Shown one piece after another: positions 24,140 to 34,417 of a DNA stretch of 64,000 bases. Position numbers and translations under genes: made by a program. Numbering within the stretch: the first letter of the stretch is position 1; each line of letters begins with the position of its first letter. The notes under the pieces were generated by a model that was given only the letters and a program-made list of their open reading frames with translations, made no database searches and was not told the origin of the DNA. The stretch spans positions 1,860,001-1,924,000 of the forward strand of contig NZ_CP022990.1 in assembly GCF_002278075.1 (NCBI RefSeq). Direction: 5' to 3'. Origin of the DNA: Paraburkholderia aromaticivorans. GTDB taxonomy: Bacteria > Pseudomonadota > Gammaproteobacteria > Burkholderiales > Burkholderiaceae.

Positions 24140-24829
24140 TCAATCGAGAAATCGTGTGAAACGCTCAACCGGCTCGCGCTCGGTGCGCAACGCGTTGACT
24201 GGCGCGTGCTCGTCGGCGAAACCGAGCGACATGCCGCACACCAGTTGTTCTTCGGGCGGCAAGCCGAGCTGCGCCGCAATCACCCGATGAAACGGCGTAA
24301 ACGCAGCCTGCGGACAGGTGTCGAGACCACGGCCGCGCGCGGCTGTCATGACCGCCTGCAGGAACATGCCGTAGTCGAGCCAGCTGCCGCGCTCCATGAC
24401 GCGGTCGATGGTGAAGAACAAGCCCACCGGTGCGCCGAAGAAACGGTAGTTCTGCGCGTGCTGCTGATGCATGCGCGCCTTGTCGCCTTTCCCGATGCCG
24501 AGCAGGCCATACAGATCCCAGCCGATTTTGCGGCGCCGGTCGATGTACGGTGAAACCCATTGATGCGGATAGTACGGATATTCTTCCTGGTACAGCGCGT
24601 CGCGCTGCGGGTCGTCGTGGGCGGCAAGCAGGGCCCGCGAAAGGCGTGCGAGCGACTCGCCCGTCACCACGTAGACTTTCCACGGTTGCGTGTTGGTGCC
24701 CGACGGCGCGCGGCTGGCGGCTTCGAGAATGGCTTCGATATCGGCGCGCGGCACCGGAGTGGGCAGAAAGGCGCGAATCGACCGCCGCGTGATGAGCGCG
24801 GCGTCGACGGGGTTGGCGGGTGTGGTCAT
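24140..24829 (-). CDS. Nitroreductase family protein
   Basis: 229 residues from ATG 24829. The FMN-binding N-terminus is ITRRSIRAFLPTPVPRADI, with APSGTNTQPWKVYVV as the central motif, then YDPH-like EEYPYYPHQWVSPY and a C-terminal GMSLGFADEHAPVNALR. These proteins reduce nitroaromatics or quinones with NAD(P)H, or act on unsaturated metabolites. It is followed by the HiPIP gene on the same strand. Confidence 0.9.
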   Translation of the reverse strand: MTTPANPVDAALITRRSIRAFLPTPVPRADIEAILEAASRAPSGTNTQPWKVYVVTGESLARLSRALLAAHDDPQRDALYQEEYPYYPHQWVSPYIDRRRKIGWDLYGLLGIGKGDKARMHQQHAQNYRFFGAPVGLFFTIDRVMERGSWLDYGMFLQAVMTAARGRGLDTCPQAAFTPFHRVIAAQLGLPPEEQLVCGMSLGFADEHAPVNALRTEREPVERFTRFLD

Positions 24830-25020
24830 CGGCGAATTCCGGCAGAGCCAACGGCGTTGGCGGTCTGCGGGAATTCTAGCGCGAGCGCGCATATCCCCGC
24901 TGACAGGGCGGCAAGTGCCGGCCTGCCTTAGCTGGCTTAGGGAAGCGGGCCCGGCGTAGCGGATTCAGCGCGGCGGGTGCGGCGCAGCGGAGTCAGCTCA
25001 GCAAACTCAGTGCAGCCCAC

Positions 25021-28000
25021 TCACCTCATCGGCGTTTTCAGCGCATCGGTCAGATCGAGCAGATCGTACGGCTTGCGCAGCGAGATCGCGTGCGGCAAAA
25101 CCTTGCGCTGCTCCGGCGTCAGCACGAGGTCGTAGCCGGTCAGAAAGATCACGCGCAGATCGGGCCGCTCGGCACACACCTCGAGCGCCAGATCGATCCC
25201 CGACTTGCCCGCCAGTCCCACGTCGGTCAGCATCACGCCGATCGCATGCTCATTGAGAATCTGCCTGGCGTCGTGCTCGCCTTCGGCCTCCAGAACGTCG
25301 AAGTCGAACGTGCGCAACAATTCGGCGGTGCCCATGCGAATCAGCTCGTCGTCCTCCACCAGCAGAATCCGCAGCCGCGTCTGAGCGGCGAAACTGTCGA
25401 CGCCATCCGGCAGGGCCGGTGGCGCGACCTCGAGAAGAGCCTGCTCCGCCTCGCCGATGCCGGCCGCCTGCGGATTCTGCGTTTGCAGCACGTAGCGGAC
25501 TTTGCGTGCCAACGCTTCATGCGTGTAGGGCTTGCTGAGCAATTCGATGCCTTCGTCGAGCCGCCCGGCATGCACGATCGCGTTATCCGTATAGCCCGAC
25601 GTGAACAGCACCGCGATCGCCGGCAGCCGTTCACGCGCCTTGCGGGCGAGTTCGGTGCTGCGCAGCGGCCCCGGCATCACCACATCGGTAAACAGCAGGT
25701 CGATCGGCACACCGCTTTCGACGATGGCAAGCGCGCTTTGCGCGTCTTTCGCTTTCAGCACGCGATAGCCGAGATCGGACAGCATTTCTACCACCGTCGT
25801 GCGCACTTCCTCGTCGTCCTCGACCACCAGAACCGTTTCCGTGCCGCCCTTGGCGGGACCGGCGTCGATATTGGTTTCGAGGTCTTCCTGCTGGCGCACC
25901 CGCGGCAGATAAATGCGAATCGTCGTGCCGTGCCCCTCTTCGCTGTAGATCTTCACATGGCCGCCGGACTGCTTGACGAAGCCATACACCATGCTCAGGC
26001 CGAGGCCCGTGCCCTGGCCCTCGGCCTTGGTGGTGAAAAACGGCTCGAACACGCGCTCGCGCACTTCCGGCGACATCCCGGCGCCCGTGTCGGTGACCGC
26101 CAGCATCACGTACTGGCCGGGCGTGACCTCCAGGTTGCGCTTCGCATACGCGTCGTCGAGCGCGGCATTGCCGGCTTCGATCGTGAGCTTGCCGTGGCCG
26201 TTCATGGCGTCACGCGCGTTGATCGCCAGATTCAGCAGCGCGTTCTCGACCTGGAACGGATCGACCAGCGTATTCCACAAGCCACCCGACACGATCGTTT
26301 CGATTTCGACGCCGTCACCCAGCGCGCGCCTCAGCATATCGTCGAGCCCTCGCACGAAGCGGCCGAGATTGACGACTTTCGGCGCCAGCGGCTGACGCCG
26401 CCCGAACGCCAGCAGTTGCGAGGCGAGGTTCGCGCCGCGGGCCACGCCGGCCAGCGCATTGCGCACACGCTGCTCGGGCTTATCGGAACCGGCGACGTCT
26501 TTCGCCAGCAGTTGCAGATTGCCGCCTATCACTTGCAGCAGATTGTTGAAGTCGTGTGCGACGCCGCCCGTGAGCTTGCCGATCGCTTCCATCTTCTGCG
26601 CCATGCGCAACGCTTCTTCGGCTTGGCGCAGCGCCTCGGTAGTTTCCTTGTCGGCGGTGACGTCGCGGCCCACGCCGTGAATCCGCGCCGTGTCGGGATC
26701 GAGCGCAAGCGTCCACGCGACCCAGCGCCACGTACCGTCGATCCGCTTGAAGCGGTTTTCATAACGCACCGGCGCGCCTGTGCGGCGCAGCTCGGCGAGA
26801 TGCGTGCGGACAACCTCCACATCATCCGGGTGAACCAGGTCGACATAGGAACGCGCCATCAGCCAATTCGTGTTATGACCGAGCGCGTTGCTCCATGACG
26901 GGCTCACGCGCTGCAAGCGGCCGTCGATATCGGCCACCACCAGCAGATCCTCGCTCAACTCCCACAGACGGTCGCGATCCGCGACCGTCTCGATCACGCG
27001 GCGCTCCAGCGTTTCGTTCAGATCGCGCAGCGCGCTTTGCGCTTTGGTGCGCTCGGCGATTTCGGTTTGCGCCGCCTGGTACAGACGCGCGTTGTCGATG
27101 GCAATCGCCGCCTGCGCGGCGATGCCGGCCACGATCCGCGCAGCGCGTTCGGTGAACACGCCGGGCTCCGGATGGCCGAAGAACAGGCCGCCGACCACTT
27201 CGCCGCTGCGCGACCGCACCGGCGCGGCCAGGTAGCTGCGTACCTTCAGATGGCCTTCCGGCATGCCGCGATAGGGCGCATTGTGGCCGTAGCGCGGATC
27301 CTGGGTGATGTCGTCGGCCCGAACGATGCCTTCGCCCATGAACGTAGATGCGAAGACCGCCGTGTTGCGCGGCATCGGAAACTGCTCGAACGCTTCCTTC
27401 GATACGCCGGACAGCGTGTACAGCATGTAGCTGCCGCCTTTTCCGTCGAGCACGTTGTAGAAGAACGAACCGAACGCCGCGCCGGTCAGTTCGGTGGCCG
27501 CGTCCGTCACGATCTGCACCGCGCGGTTCAAATCGAGTTCGGCTGCCACCGTCGAGCCGACGCGATTGAGAATCTCCAGCGTGCGCGATTCTTCGCGCAA
27601 CTTCATCTCGGTCTCGCGGCGCAAGCGCGCGAGTTGCAGATTGCCCGCCACACGGGCCAGCAGTTCGCGCGCTGAGAAGGGCTTGGTCAGATAGTCGTCG
27701 GCGCCGTGCTCGATGCCGTCCATGCGCGCCTCCTCGCCCGCGCGGGCGGACAGCATCAGCACCGGCATGTCGTGCAGATCCGGATCGGCGCGCAGCGCGC
27801 GCAGCAAGCCGAAGCCGTCGAGGCGCGGCATCATCACGTCGGAGAGCACCAGATCCGGGCGCTCCTGCCGCGCGGCTTCGAGCGCGGCCTGGCCGTCCGT
27901 GGCGACACGCACCTCGTGTCCCGCCGCGCGCAGGATGCGGCTCATGTACTCACGCAAATCCGCATTGTCGTCGACGACCAGCAGCCGCGCGGCTGCGCCC

Positions 28001-29940
28001 GGCGCCGCGTCGGCGGGCACCTCGACGGCCGACGTCGCTTCGACCGCTGCATCGGCGAGGATTTCGTTTTCCGGACTCCAGCGCAACGCGGCATCGACAT
28101 AGGTGCGCGCGTTCTTGCTCATGGCGGCATGCACGGCCGGGTCTTCGGACAGGGAAGGCACAACGCCGCGCGGCAGCAAGACGGTGAAGCACGCGCCCTG
28201 GCCCAACACACTGTCGACCCGCACCGTCCCGCCGTGCAGCTTCACGAGCTCCTGAACCATCGCGAGCCCGATCCCGCTGCCTTCGACCGAGCGCCCCGGC
28301 GCGCCCGCCACACGATGAAAGCGCTCGAAGAGGCGCGGCACTTCTTCTTCCGCAATACCGATACCGCTATCGGTCACGCTGACCTCGACGCCTTTGCCGG
28401 CAACCACGCGAACCGCGACGCGAATCGCGCCGAAGAACGTGAACTTGTATGCGTTCGACAGCAGGTTCATCACGACCTTTTCCCACATCTCGCGGTCGAG
28501 TTGCACGACCACGGGCGTGGCCGGAACCTCGACTTCGAGACGCAGGCCGGCCGCCTCCATCGCGGACTGGAACAGCGACGCGAGTTCGGCGGTGAAGCTC
28601 GCGATGTCGGTAGGTTGCATGTGACTCTGCATGCGTCCCGCCTCGATGCGCGAAAAATCCAGCAGCGCGTTGACGAGCTTGAGCAGACGCAAGCCGTTGC
28701 GATGCGTGATCTCGATCAGCGCGCGGTCCTCGATATCGCTGCCCACTCGCGCGTTGTCGCCGCTCGCGGCAAGTTGCGGCTTGGCGAGCAGTTCCTCCAG
28801 TGGACCGAGCATCAGCGTCAACGGCGTACGGAATTCGTGGCTGATATTGGAGAAGAACGTGGTCTTGGCGCGGTCGATTTCGGCGAGCGCTTCCGCGCGC
28901 CGCCGCTCTTCCTCATAAGCCCGCGCGTAACCGATCGCCGCGCCGATCTGGCCGGCACCCAGGTTCAGGAAGCTGCGATAGGCGTCGTCGAAAAGGCGGC
29001 AAGGATTCAGGCCGGCGATCAGCACCACCGCTTGCGTCGTCTCGCTGCCGGGTGACACCGGCAGGATGACCGCCTGTTCCGGCGCGAGATGCCACGGACC
29101 GCTCGGCAACGCGGCGCCGAACCGCTGCGTCAAGTCACGCACCATGCGCGGCGCCTGGGTGTCGAGCACGTCGCCGAGCGGCCAGGGCGAATTGCCGCCG
29201 AGGTTCAGCGACTGCGGCGCCGCTGGATGACCCGGCTCGATGCCGCTCGCGCCGACCAGCGTGGCCGTGTCGCTGCCGGGTTCGGCTGCGTACAGCAACG
29301 CGAACGGAAGGTCTTGCGGATTGGACTGCAAGGCACGCGCGCTGAGTTTGCACGCCTCGCGCCAGTCGCGGCCGTCCGGGCTGACTGCCGCCAGCTCCTT
29401 CAGCAGCGCCAGTTGCCGTTCGCCGACCACCTGCGCAGTGCCGTCGCTGTTCGCGCAGATGATGCCGCCGGGTTCGCCGTCCTCGCCAGGAATGGGGCTG
29501 TACGAGAAGGTGTAATACGTCTCCTCGGGAAAGCCGTTGCGCTCCATGATGAGCAGCTTCTGTTCGACGAAGATGCCTTCGGCGCCCGCCAGCGCGGTAT
29601 TCAGAAGCGGCTCGATATCGGTCCAGATTTCGCGCCAGACGACTTTGGTCGGTTGGCCGAGCGCGACCGGATGCTTGCCGCCGATGATCGATTTGTACGG
29701 GTCGTTGTAAAAATAGATCAGCTCGTCGCCCCAACCAATCCAGATCGGCTGACGCGACGTGAGCATGATGCGCATCGCGATCTTCAACCCTTGCGGCCAG
29801 GTGTCGGGCGCGCCAAGCGCCGTGCGCGTCCAGTCGTAGTTGCGGATGAGCGCGCCCAGCTCGCCGCCGCCGGCGAGAAAGGACGGCGCGGCAAGGCCGG
29901 GGGATGATGCAGCGGATAAGAGGCGGTCCGGCTCGTTCAA
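25021..29940 (-). CDS. Giant hybrid histidine kinase with two kinase cores and three receivers
   Basis: 1639 residues. Order: PAS-like sensor (about 35-180), GAF-like (about 190-345), HisKA with FFSNISHEFRTPLTL near 365, HATPase (about 475-590), receiver 1 (about 655-775: VVDDNADLREY, LVLSDVMMPRLDG), GAF (about 800-960), PAS (about 1010-1130), second HisKA with GGVAHDFNNLLQV near 1160, HATPase (about 1270-1380), receiver 2 (VLVVEDDEEVRT, TDVVMPG), and receiver 3 (ILLVEDDELIRMG, TDVGLAGKSG) at the end. No membrane helix is obvious, so it is probably cytosolic. Both kinase cores keep the phospho-His and each receiver keeps its Asp. No response regulator gene is adjacent. The two halves look like a fusion of two separate hybrid kinases. 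Confidence 0.9.
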   Translation of the reverse strand: MNEPDRLLSAASSPGLAAPSFLAGGGELGALIRNYDWTRTALGAPDTWPQGLKIAMRIMLTSRQPIWIGWGDELIYFYNDPYKSIIGGKHPVALGQPTKVVWREIWTDIEPLLNTALAGAEGIFVEQKLLIMERNGFPEETYYTFSYSPIPGEDGEPGGIICANSDGTAQVVGERQLALLKELAAVSPDGRDWREACKLSARALQSNPQDLPFALLYAAEPGSDTATLVGASGIEPGHPAAPQSLNLGGNSPWPLGDVLDTQAPRMVRDLTQRFGAALPSGPWHLAPEQAVILPVSPGSETTQAVVLIAGLNPCRLFDDAYRSFLNLGAGQIGAAIGYARAYEEERRRAEALAEIDRAKTTFFSNISHEFRTPLTLMLGPLEELLAKPQLAASGDNARVGSDIEDRALIEITHRNGLRLLKLVNALLDFSRIEAGRMQSHMQPTDIASFTAELASLFQSAMEAAGLRLEVEVPATPVVVQLDREMWEKVVMNLLSNAYKFTFFGAIRVAVRVVAGKGVEVSVTDSGIGIAEEEVPRLFERFHRVAGAPGRSVEGSGIGLAMVQELVKLHGGTVRVDSVLGQGACFTVLLPRGVVPSLSEDPAVHAAMSKNARTYVDAALRWSPENEILADAAVEATSAVEVPADAAPGAAARLLVVDDNADLREYMSRILRAAGHEVRVATDGQAALEAARQERPDLVLSDVMMPRLDGFGLLRALRADPDLHDMPVLMLSARAGEEARMDGIEHGADDYLTKPFSARELLARVAGNLQLARLRRETEMKLREESRTLEILNRVGSTVAAELDLNRAVQIVTDAATELTGAAFGSFFYNVLDGKGGSYMLYTLSGVSKEAFEQFPMPRNTAVFASTFMGEGIVRADDITQDPRYGHNAPYRGMPEGHLKVRSYLAAPVRSRSGEVVGGLFFGHPEPGVFTERAARIVAGIAAQAAIAIDNARLYQAAQTEIAERTKAQSALRDLNETLERRVIETVADRDRLWELSEDLLVVADIDGRLQRVSPSWSNALGHNTNWLMARSYVDLVHPDDVEVVRTHLAELRRTGAPVRYENRFKRIDGTWRWVAWTLALDPDTARIHGVGRDVTADKETTEALRQAEEALRMAQKMEAIGKLTGGVAHDFNNLLQVIGGNLQLLAKDVAGSDKPEQRVRNALAGVARGANLASQLLAFGRRQPLAPKVVNLGRFVRGLDDMLRRALGDGVEIETIVSGGLWNTLVDPFQVENALLNLAINARDAMNGHGKLTIEAGNAALDDAYAKRNLEVTPGQYVMLAVTDTGAGMSPEVRERVFEPFFTTKAEGQGTGLGLSMVYGFVKQSGGHVKIYSEEGHGTTIRIYLPRVRQQEDLETNIDAGPAKGGTETVLVVEDDEEVRTTVVEMLSDLGYRVLKAKDAQSALAIVESGVPIDLLFTDVVMPGPLRSTELARKARERLPAIAVLFTSGYTDNAIVHAGRLDEGIELLSKPYTHEALARKVRYVLQTQNPQAAGIGEAEQALLEVAPPALPDGVDSFAAQTRLRILLVEDDELIRMGTAELLRTFDFDVLEAEGEHDARQILNEHAIGVMLTDVGLAGKSGIDLALEVCAERPDLRVIFLTGYDLVLTPEQRKVLPHAISLRKPYDLLDLTDALKTPMR

Positions 29941-30296
29941 CGCGATCTCCTCGACGCGGCGGGGTCATATTCGTGCGGACCGCAGTTGCAAAAGCGGTGC
30001 CTGATCCGACGGATGGCCAACGATTACTCGCAACTGGTGTAGCGCGATTCTCGCACGTAGACGGATGCGGGAGGAAGGCGAGAGGACGCGCCGGGACCCG
30101 AACGAGTGGGCCTTTCGCCGTGCCGGAATGAACGTGCCGCGGGCGATGCCGGCGGCGCGAACCGGATGACGCAAAACGAGCTTGAAATAACGGTAAAACG
30201 TACCTCGATGCAACGCGCGGGCAAGGCGATCTTCCCGATCACAAGGCGACCCGCGCCGCGGATTGCCCGGCGATCACGCCCTGCCCGCGGCGGCTT
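29941..30296. other. Gap without recognised gene
   Basis: 356 bases between the giant kinase start and the PepSY-type gene stop. Open frames here are short and unlike known families. It must contain the kinase promoter; no clear sigma-70 boxes or hairpin terminator stand out. Confidence 0.4.
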
Positions 30297-31019
30297 TTAC
30301 AGCAATCCTGCGCACACCGCGGCGACGATCGATCCCAGTACCAACACCGCGCCGACTGTCTTGCGTTTGTTCAACTCCGTCCAGAGCAGCACGCCGGTAA
30401 GCGACAGCAAGATGATGCTGCCGGCCAGCGTGTCGATCAGCAGCACCCAGCCGACGCTCAGGCCCACGCCCTTGTGCAGATTCGTCAGCATCGCGAGAAA
30501 GGTGTTCTCGCTGCGCTTGACCGTCACGTAGCCGTTGCCGACCCAGTATTCGGCGGATGTGTTCTCGCGGGGCGACGCGAAGTTCATTTGCCAGTGCTCC
30601 GGCTGGACGATGCTGCGCTCGCCCCACGCGACCGGATGCGCCGGTTCTTTCTGAACGCGCCCCGGCGTGCCCGCCAGCTTCAGTTCGTGCTTGAGCCATT
30701 TGCCCAGGTCGCGTGGCGTCTGCGGCGCCGGTTGCGGCAACGGCACCTGCAACAGCGCGACTTGCGGCTCGCCGGTCGATACCCGCAGCGGGCCGCCGCG
30801 ATGATTCAGCAGAAACCCCGTGGTGCCGAACAGCAAACCCAGCGCCGCGCCCCATAAGCCGATCCAGCCATGCACCTTGCGCAACCATTTGACGAAGGTG
30901 GCGCGGCGCGAGCGCTGGTGGCGCGCTTTTAACTCGCCGCCGCCAAGGCGCCGCGGTTCGCGCCCCGCGTGGTCGATGCCCGCGGGCGCTTGAATGTCGA
31001 TTGCCTCGGGTGCGCTCAC
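30297..31019 (-). CDS. PepSY-associated membrane protein
   Basis: 240 residues. An Arg-rich N-terminal cytosolic stretch is followed by helix [21 protein letters not shown] (about 48-66), a long periplasmic loop with [20 protein letters not shown], and two C-terminal helices ([39 protein letters not shown]). This is the PepSY_TM-like pattern, often linked with siderophore iron reduction. It overlaps the upstream PKHD gene by 4 bases (GTGA), so it belongs to the iron operon. Confidence 0.75.
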   Translation of the reverse strand: MSAPEAIDIQAPAGIDHAGREPRRLGGGELKARHQRSRRATFVKWLRKVHGWIGLWGAALGLLFGTTGFLLNHRGGPLRVSTGEPQVALLQVPLPQPAPQTPRDLGKWLKHELKLAGTPGRVQKEPAHPVAWGERSIVQPEHWQMNFASPRENTSAEYWVGNGYVTVKRSENTFLAMLTNLHKGVGLSVGWVLLIDTLAGSIILLSLTGVLLWTELNKRKTVGAVLVLGSIVAAVCAGLL

Positions 31020-31699
31020 GGTTCACTCCAGCTACGCAACAGGTTGTGATAGATGCCGACGAGGCTGCGGCGCGCGGCGTCGTCGGCGTGGGTGGCATTC
31101 AGCCGTTGAATGGCGGTGTCCATGTCGAACAGCATGGCGCGCTGTGTATCGCTGCGGATGAGGCTCTGCACCCAGAAGAAGCTCGCGACGCGCACGCCGC
31201 GCGTGACCGGCGTGACCTGATGCAAACTGGTCGCCGGATAGACGATCATGTCGCCGGCCGGCAGCTTGACCTGCTGCACGCCGTATGTGTCTTCGATCAC
31301 GAGTTCGCCGCCGTCGTAGTCGGCCGGGTCGGAAATGAACAGCGTCACCGAGACATCGGTGCGCAGCTTCACGCCGTTGGGCAGCACCCGCACCGCGCCG
31401 TCGACGTGACTGCCGAACTGCATGCCGCCTTCGTAGCGATTGAAGAGCGGCGGGTAGACCTGGTTCGGCAGCACCGAACTGATAAACAGCGGATTGCGTT
31501 CGATCGACGCGAGAATCACGTCGCCCAATTCGCGCGCAACCGGCGTGTGCTCGGCGATCTGCTGGTTGCGCTTGACCGGCGCGCCCTGATAGCCGGCGGT
31601 CGCGCGGCCGTCGACCCAGGCGTCGCCGGCCGTGTCGAGCCGCTCGCGCACGAGGCGCAACTGCTCGGCGTCCAGTACCTTCGGGATGTGCAGCAACAT
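31016..31699 (-). CDS. Fe(II)/2-oxoglutarate PKHD-type hydroxylase (PiuC/YbiX family)
   Basis: 227 residues. The iron triad is H-x-D ([11 protein letters not shown]) with a distal His ([11 protein letters not shown]) and 2-oxoglutarate Arg ([10 protein letters not shown]). The beginning [19 protein letters not shown] and [11 protein letters not shown] are family landmarks. AAGGAAACATC gives the ribosome site. In E. coli ybiX and P. aeruginosa piuC sit beside iron-regulated TonB receptors; the same order is seen here. The substrate is unknown, perhaps the imported siderophore. Confidence 0.95.
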   Translation of the reverse strand: MLLHIPKVLDAEQLRLVRERLDTAGDAWVDGRATAGYQGAPVKRNQQIAEHTPVARELGDVILASIERNPLFISSVLPNQVYPPLFNRYEGGMQFGSHVDGAVRVLPNGVKLRTDVSVTLFISDPADYDGGELVIEDTYGVQQVKLPAGDMIVYPATSLHQVTPVTRGVRVASFFWVQSLIRSDTQRAMLFDMDTAIQRLNATHADDAARRSLVGIYHNLLRSWSEP

Positions 31700-31767
31700 G
31701 ATGTTTCCTTTTGCGTGGGCTTGCCGTCTTCGACAACGGCAAGCCTAACGCACCCGTTCAGCGGGTA

Positions 31768-33963
31768 TCAAAAGCGGTAGTCGAACGTCGCCAGCAACGT
31801 GCGTCCGATACCCGGCACGGAGCGGCCGCCGTCCGACGGAATCAGCGCGTCGTAGTACGTCTTGTTGGTCAGGTTCAGCAGGTTCAGGCGAACGTCGTAT
31901 TTCTTCGCGTGATACGCCGCGGTTGCATCCCAACGCGTGTAGCCCGGCACCTGCACGTAGTTCGTGTTCGATGCATAACGCGGCGACATATAGGTCGGAC
32001 CGCCGCCGATTTCCCAGTGCGGCGTGAACGCGTAGGTGGTCCAGAACGTCAGCGTATTGCGCGGCGTATTGGCCGGCACGTGACCTTGCGTGCCGTCGCG
32101 CGCCTTCAGGATGATGGCGTCCATGTAGGTGTAGCCGCCGAACACTTGCCACTTGTCGGTGATGTGGCCCGTCACGCCGGCCTGAAAACCGTCGACGCGC
32201 ACGTCGCCGTCGAGCTCGTATTCGGTCGGCGACACCTGGGTTCGCGCATTGCTCTTTTCTTCGCGGAAGAATGACGAGGTCACCGAGAGATTGCCGCCGA
32301 GCAGGTCCCATTTCGCGCCGACTTCGTACGATTTGGTCGACTCGGGGGCAAGGTTCTGCGTGAGGTTGGTCACCGTCAGCGCTTCCAGCGACGGATTGAA
32401 CGACGTGCCGTACGACACGTAGTACGACTGCCAGTCGGTCGGCTGATAGATCACGCCGGCGCGCACGCTGGTGAAGAAATTGGTTTGCGTCGCGTAGCCC
32501 GGCAGGCTGATCGTGTTGTGGATCTGCGCCTGGAAGCGATCCCAACGCAAGCCGCCTATCACTTTCCAATGCTGGCCGATCGACACGGTGTCGTTCAGGT
32601 AGGCGCCGATTTCGTTCGAACCGGAATCCGCGTAGTTGCCCACTGTTGTCGTCACGCCCGCGGGCGACGACAGATACGCGGGATTCACCATCGAAACGAC
32701 CGGCAGGTTGTTACGCGTGTATGCCTGGTTCGAATAGCTGTCATGCCCAAGGCTGACACCCGCGATCAGGTCGTGCTTGATCGGGCCGGTGTCGAACTTG
32801 TATTGGAGCATCGTGTCGTTGTACAACGCGTGGTTCTCGATCACACGGTCGTGGCTTTGCAACTTGATGAACAGTTGCGACGGCGACAACGTCGTGTAAT
32901 TGCCGTTGCTCAAAGCGGGACTGGTGGCGAGCGGTCCCGTCAACACCGCTTGCGGCGCGGTTTCACGCGCGTCGGTCCGCGAGTGCGAGAACTGCGTCTG
33001 ATTGGTCAGGATCAGGTTGTCCGAGAACTTGTGCTTGAGCGCGGCCGTGACCGTCTGCACATCCTGAATGGTGCGGTCGGTGGTCAAGCCGTAAAACGTG
33101 TTCTTCGGCACCGGCGACGGGTGGCCGTTCAGCGCCTGCACGCCGTAGTCAGGCATGTCGTAGTTGTGCTGGATCAGCGCGGAGATCGTGACTTCCGTCG
33201 GTGTGCCGATCCCGAAGCGCACTTCCGGCGCAATGCCGTAGTCCTTGTTCTTCATCTCATCGCGCGTCGAACCGAGGCTTTGGCCGAATGCATTGAGGCG
33301 AATCGCCGACGTATCCGTCAGCTTGTGGTTTACATCGACCGTGCTGCGATATTTGGCGTCCGTGCCGATCATGCCCGTGACTTCCGCCGAGTCCTTCAGG
33401 TTCGCTTTCTTGCTGACCTGGTTGATCACGCCACCGGTCGAACCCCGCCCGAACAGCATCGACGACGGACCGTAAAGAACTTCGAGCTCTTCGAGGTCGA
33501 ACGTGTCGCGATAGTACTGGTTACGGTCGCGGAACCCGTCCAGGTAGATGTCGTTCTGTGCGGTGAAGCCGCGCAGGTTGATGTTGTTGCCGATCTGGCC
33601 GCCTTCGGCCGCGCCGATCGTCACGCCCGGCGCGTTGCGCAGCGCGTCCTGGAACGAGGTCGCGCCTTGCGATTGCAGCACGGCCTTGTTGATGACGGTG
33701 ACCGTCTGCGGAATATCGCGCAGCGCCGTGGGCGTCTTGGCGCCGACCGTCGAACGCTCAGCCTGGAAGTCCTGTTGTTGTTCCGCCTGCGCCGTGACGC
33801 CGATAGTCGGCAGAGTACCGCTGTCGGCGACGGTCGCCTCTGTTGAGCCTGCATTCGCGGTTGGCGAGGCGGTTTGCGGAGCAGTCTGCGCGACCGCCGG
33901 GGTCGCAAAGGGAACGGCAAAAGCTAGCGCTAACGCAGTCGCGAGCGGCGTGTGGTTGAACAT
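31768..33963 (-). CDS. TonB-dependent siderophore receptor (Fiu/PiuA-like)
   Basis: 731 residues. Signal peptide 1-25 (ALALAFAVPFATPAVA) is followed by a plug domain (about 65-180: TPTALRDIPQTVTVINKAVL, SFQDALRNAPGVTIGAAEG, INLRGFTAQNDIYLDGFRDR) and a 22-strand barrel ending in F (RTLLATFDYRF). It takes up ferric siderophores, probably catecholates, at the outer membrane. The downstream PKHD hydroxylase and PepSY-type gene share the unit. Upstream lies a clear Fur box, so iron limitation should induce it. A possible TonB box precedes the plug (TLPTIGVTA). Confidence 0.95.
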   Translation of the reverse strand: MFNHTPLATALALAFAVPFATPAVAQTAPQTASPTANAGSTEATVADSGTLPTIGVTAQAEQQQDFQAERSTVGAKTPTALRDIPQTVTVINKAVLQSQGATSFQDALRNAPGVTIGAAEGGQIGNNINLRGFTAQNDIYLDGFRDRNQYYRDTFDLEELEVLYGPSSMLFGRGSTGGVINQVSKKANLKDSAEVTGMIGTDAKYRSTVDVNHKLTDTSAIRLNAFGQSLGSTRDEMKNKDYGIAPEVRFGIGTPTEVTISALIQHNYDMPDYGVQALNGHPSPVPKNTFYGLTTDRTIQDVQTVTAALKHKFSDNLILTNQTQFSHSRTDARETAPQAVLTGPLATSPALSNGNYTTLSPSQLFIKLQSHDRVIENHALYNDTMLQYKFDTGPIKHDLIAGVSLGHDSYSNQAYTRNNLPVVSMVNPAYLSSPAGVTTTVGNYADSGSNEIGAYLNDTVSIGQHWKVIGGLRWDRFQAQIHNTISLPGYATQTNFFTSVRAGVIYQPTDWQSYYVSYGTSFNPSLEALTVTNLTQNLAPESTKSYEVGAKWDLLGGNLSVTSSFFREEKSNARTQVSPTEYELDGDVRVDGFQAGVTGHITDKWQVFGGYTYMDAIILKARDGTQGHVPANTPRNTLTFWTTYAFTPHWEIGGGPTYMSPRYASNTNYVQVPGYTRWDATAAYHAKKYDVRLNLLNLTNKTYYDALIPSDGGRSVPGIGRTLLATFDYRF

Positions 33964-34417
33964 GGGAAATCCCGTCAGAGATGCGCTTGCCCGATTCGCA
34001 TACCTGCGATGGAATCAATGACAAGTTGGCAATTGGCTGGCTGCCGGTCTCGTGTGCACGGCACCGATGACGGGATGGCTGGCTGAAGTTAAATGAGAAT
34101 CGCTATCATTCCACACGCATAAAATCGCATCAATCGCGGGATTGCTTACCCCTGGTAACAGAAGTGTTTCTATATTTTACGGTTGTATGGAATATGTAAT
34201 GTTAGCCGCCCGGGCGACGCGCGATTTTTACCTGTCTGCAATATTTAATACATTGAAATAAAAGGAAATTTTTGTTGAAGGCAGAAAACAAGCGCCGCCA
34301 GACCTTTCAGATTAATAACCGATTACAGCCGCCACGGCCGGCACCAAGTTCCGAGACCGTTTATCCTTTTTGCAACACCGCCTATCCAACTGTTCCGTTC
34401 ATCCCCGGAGTTGACCC
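33964..34417. other. Divergent regulatory gap between TonB receptor and aldo/keto reductase
   Basis: 454 bases holding the Fur box and an unusually AT-rich stretch near 34165-34290 (for example TTCTATATTTTACGG and TATTTAATACATTG). No gene is recognised. The reductase ribosome site CCGGAGTTG lies at 34405-34413. Confidence 0.6.
34091..34110. promoter_or_regulatory. Fur box of the TonB receptor operon
   Basis: AAATGAGAATCGCTATCATT closely fits the Fur consensus (AATGATAAT-type hexamer arrays). On the minus strand a TTGATG (34131-34126)-18-ATGATA (34107-34102) promoter would overlap it, so Fur with iron would block transcription of the receptor 128 bases downstream. Confidence 0.8.

Noticed and set aside
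25090..29055. Long plus-strand open frames inside the giant kinase
   Set aside because: They are GC-rich antisense shadows (Arg, His, Gln-rich) with no family motifs.
32485..33846. 453-codon frame antisense to the TonB receptor
   Set aside because: Composition of an antisense shadow; the receptor on the minus strand has all family motifs.
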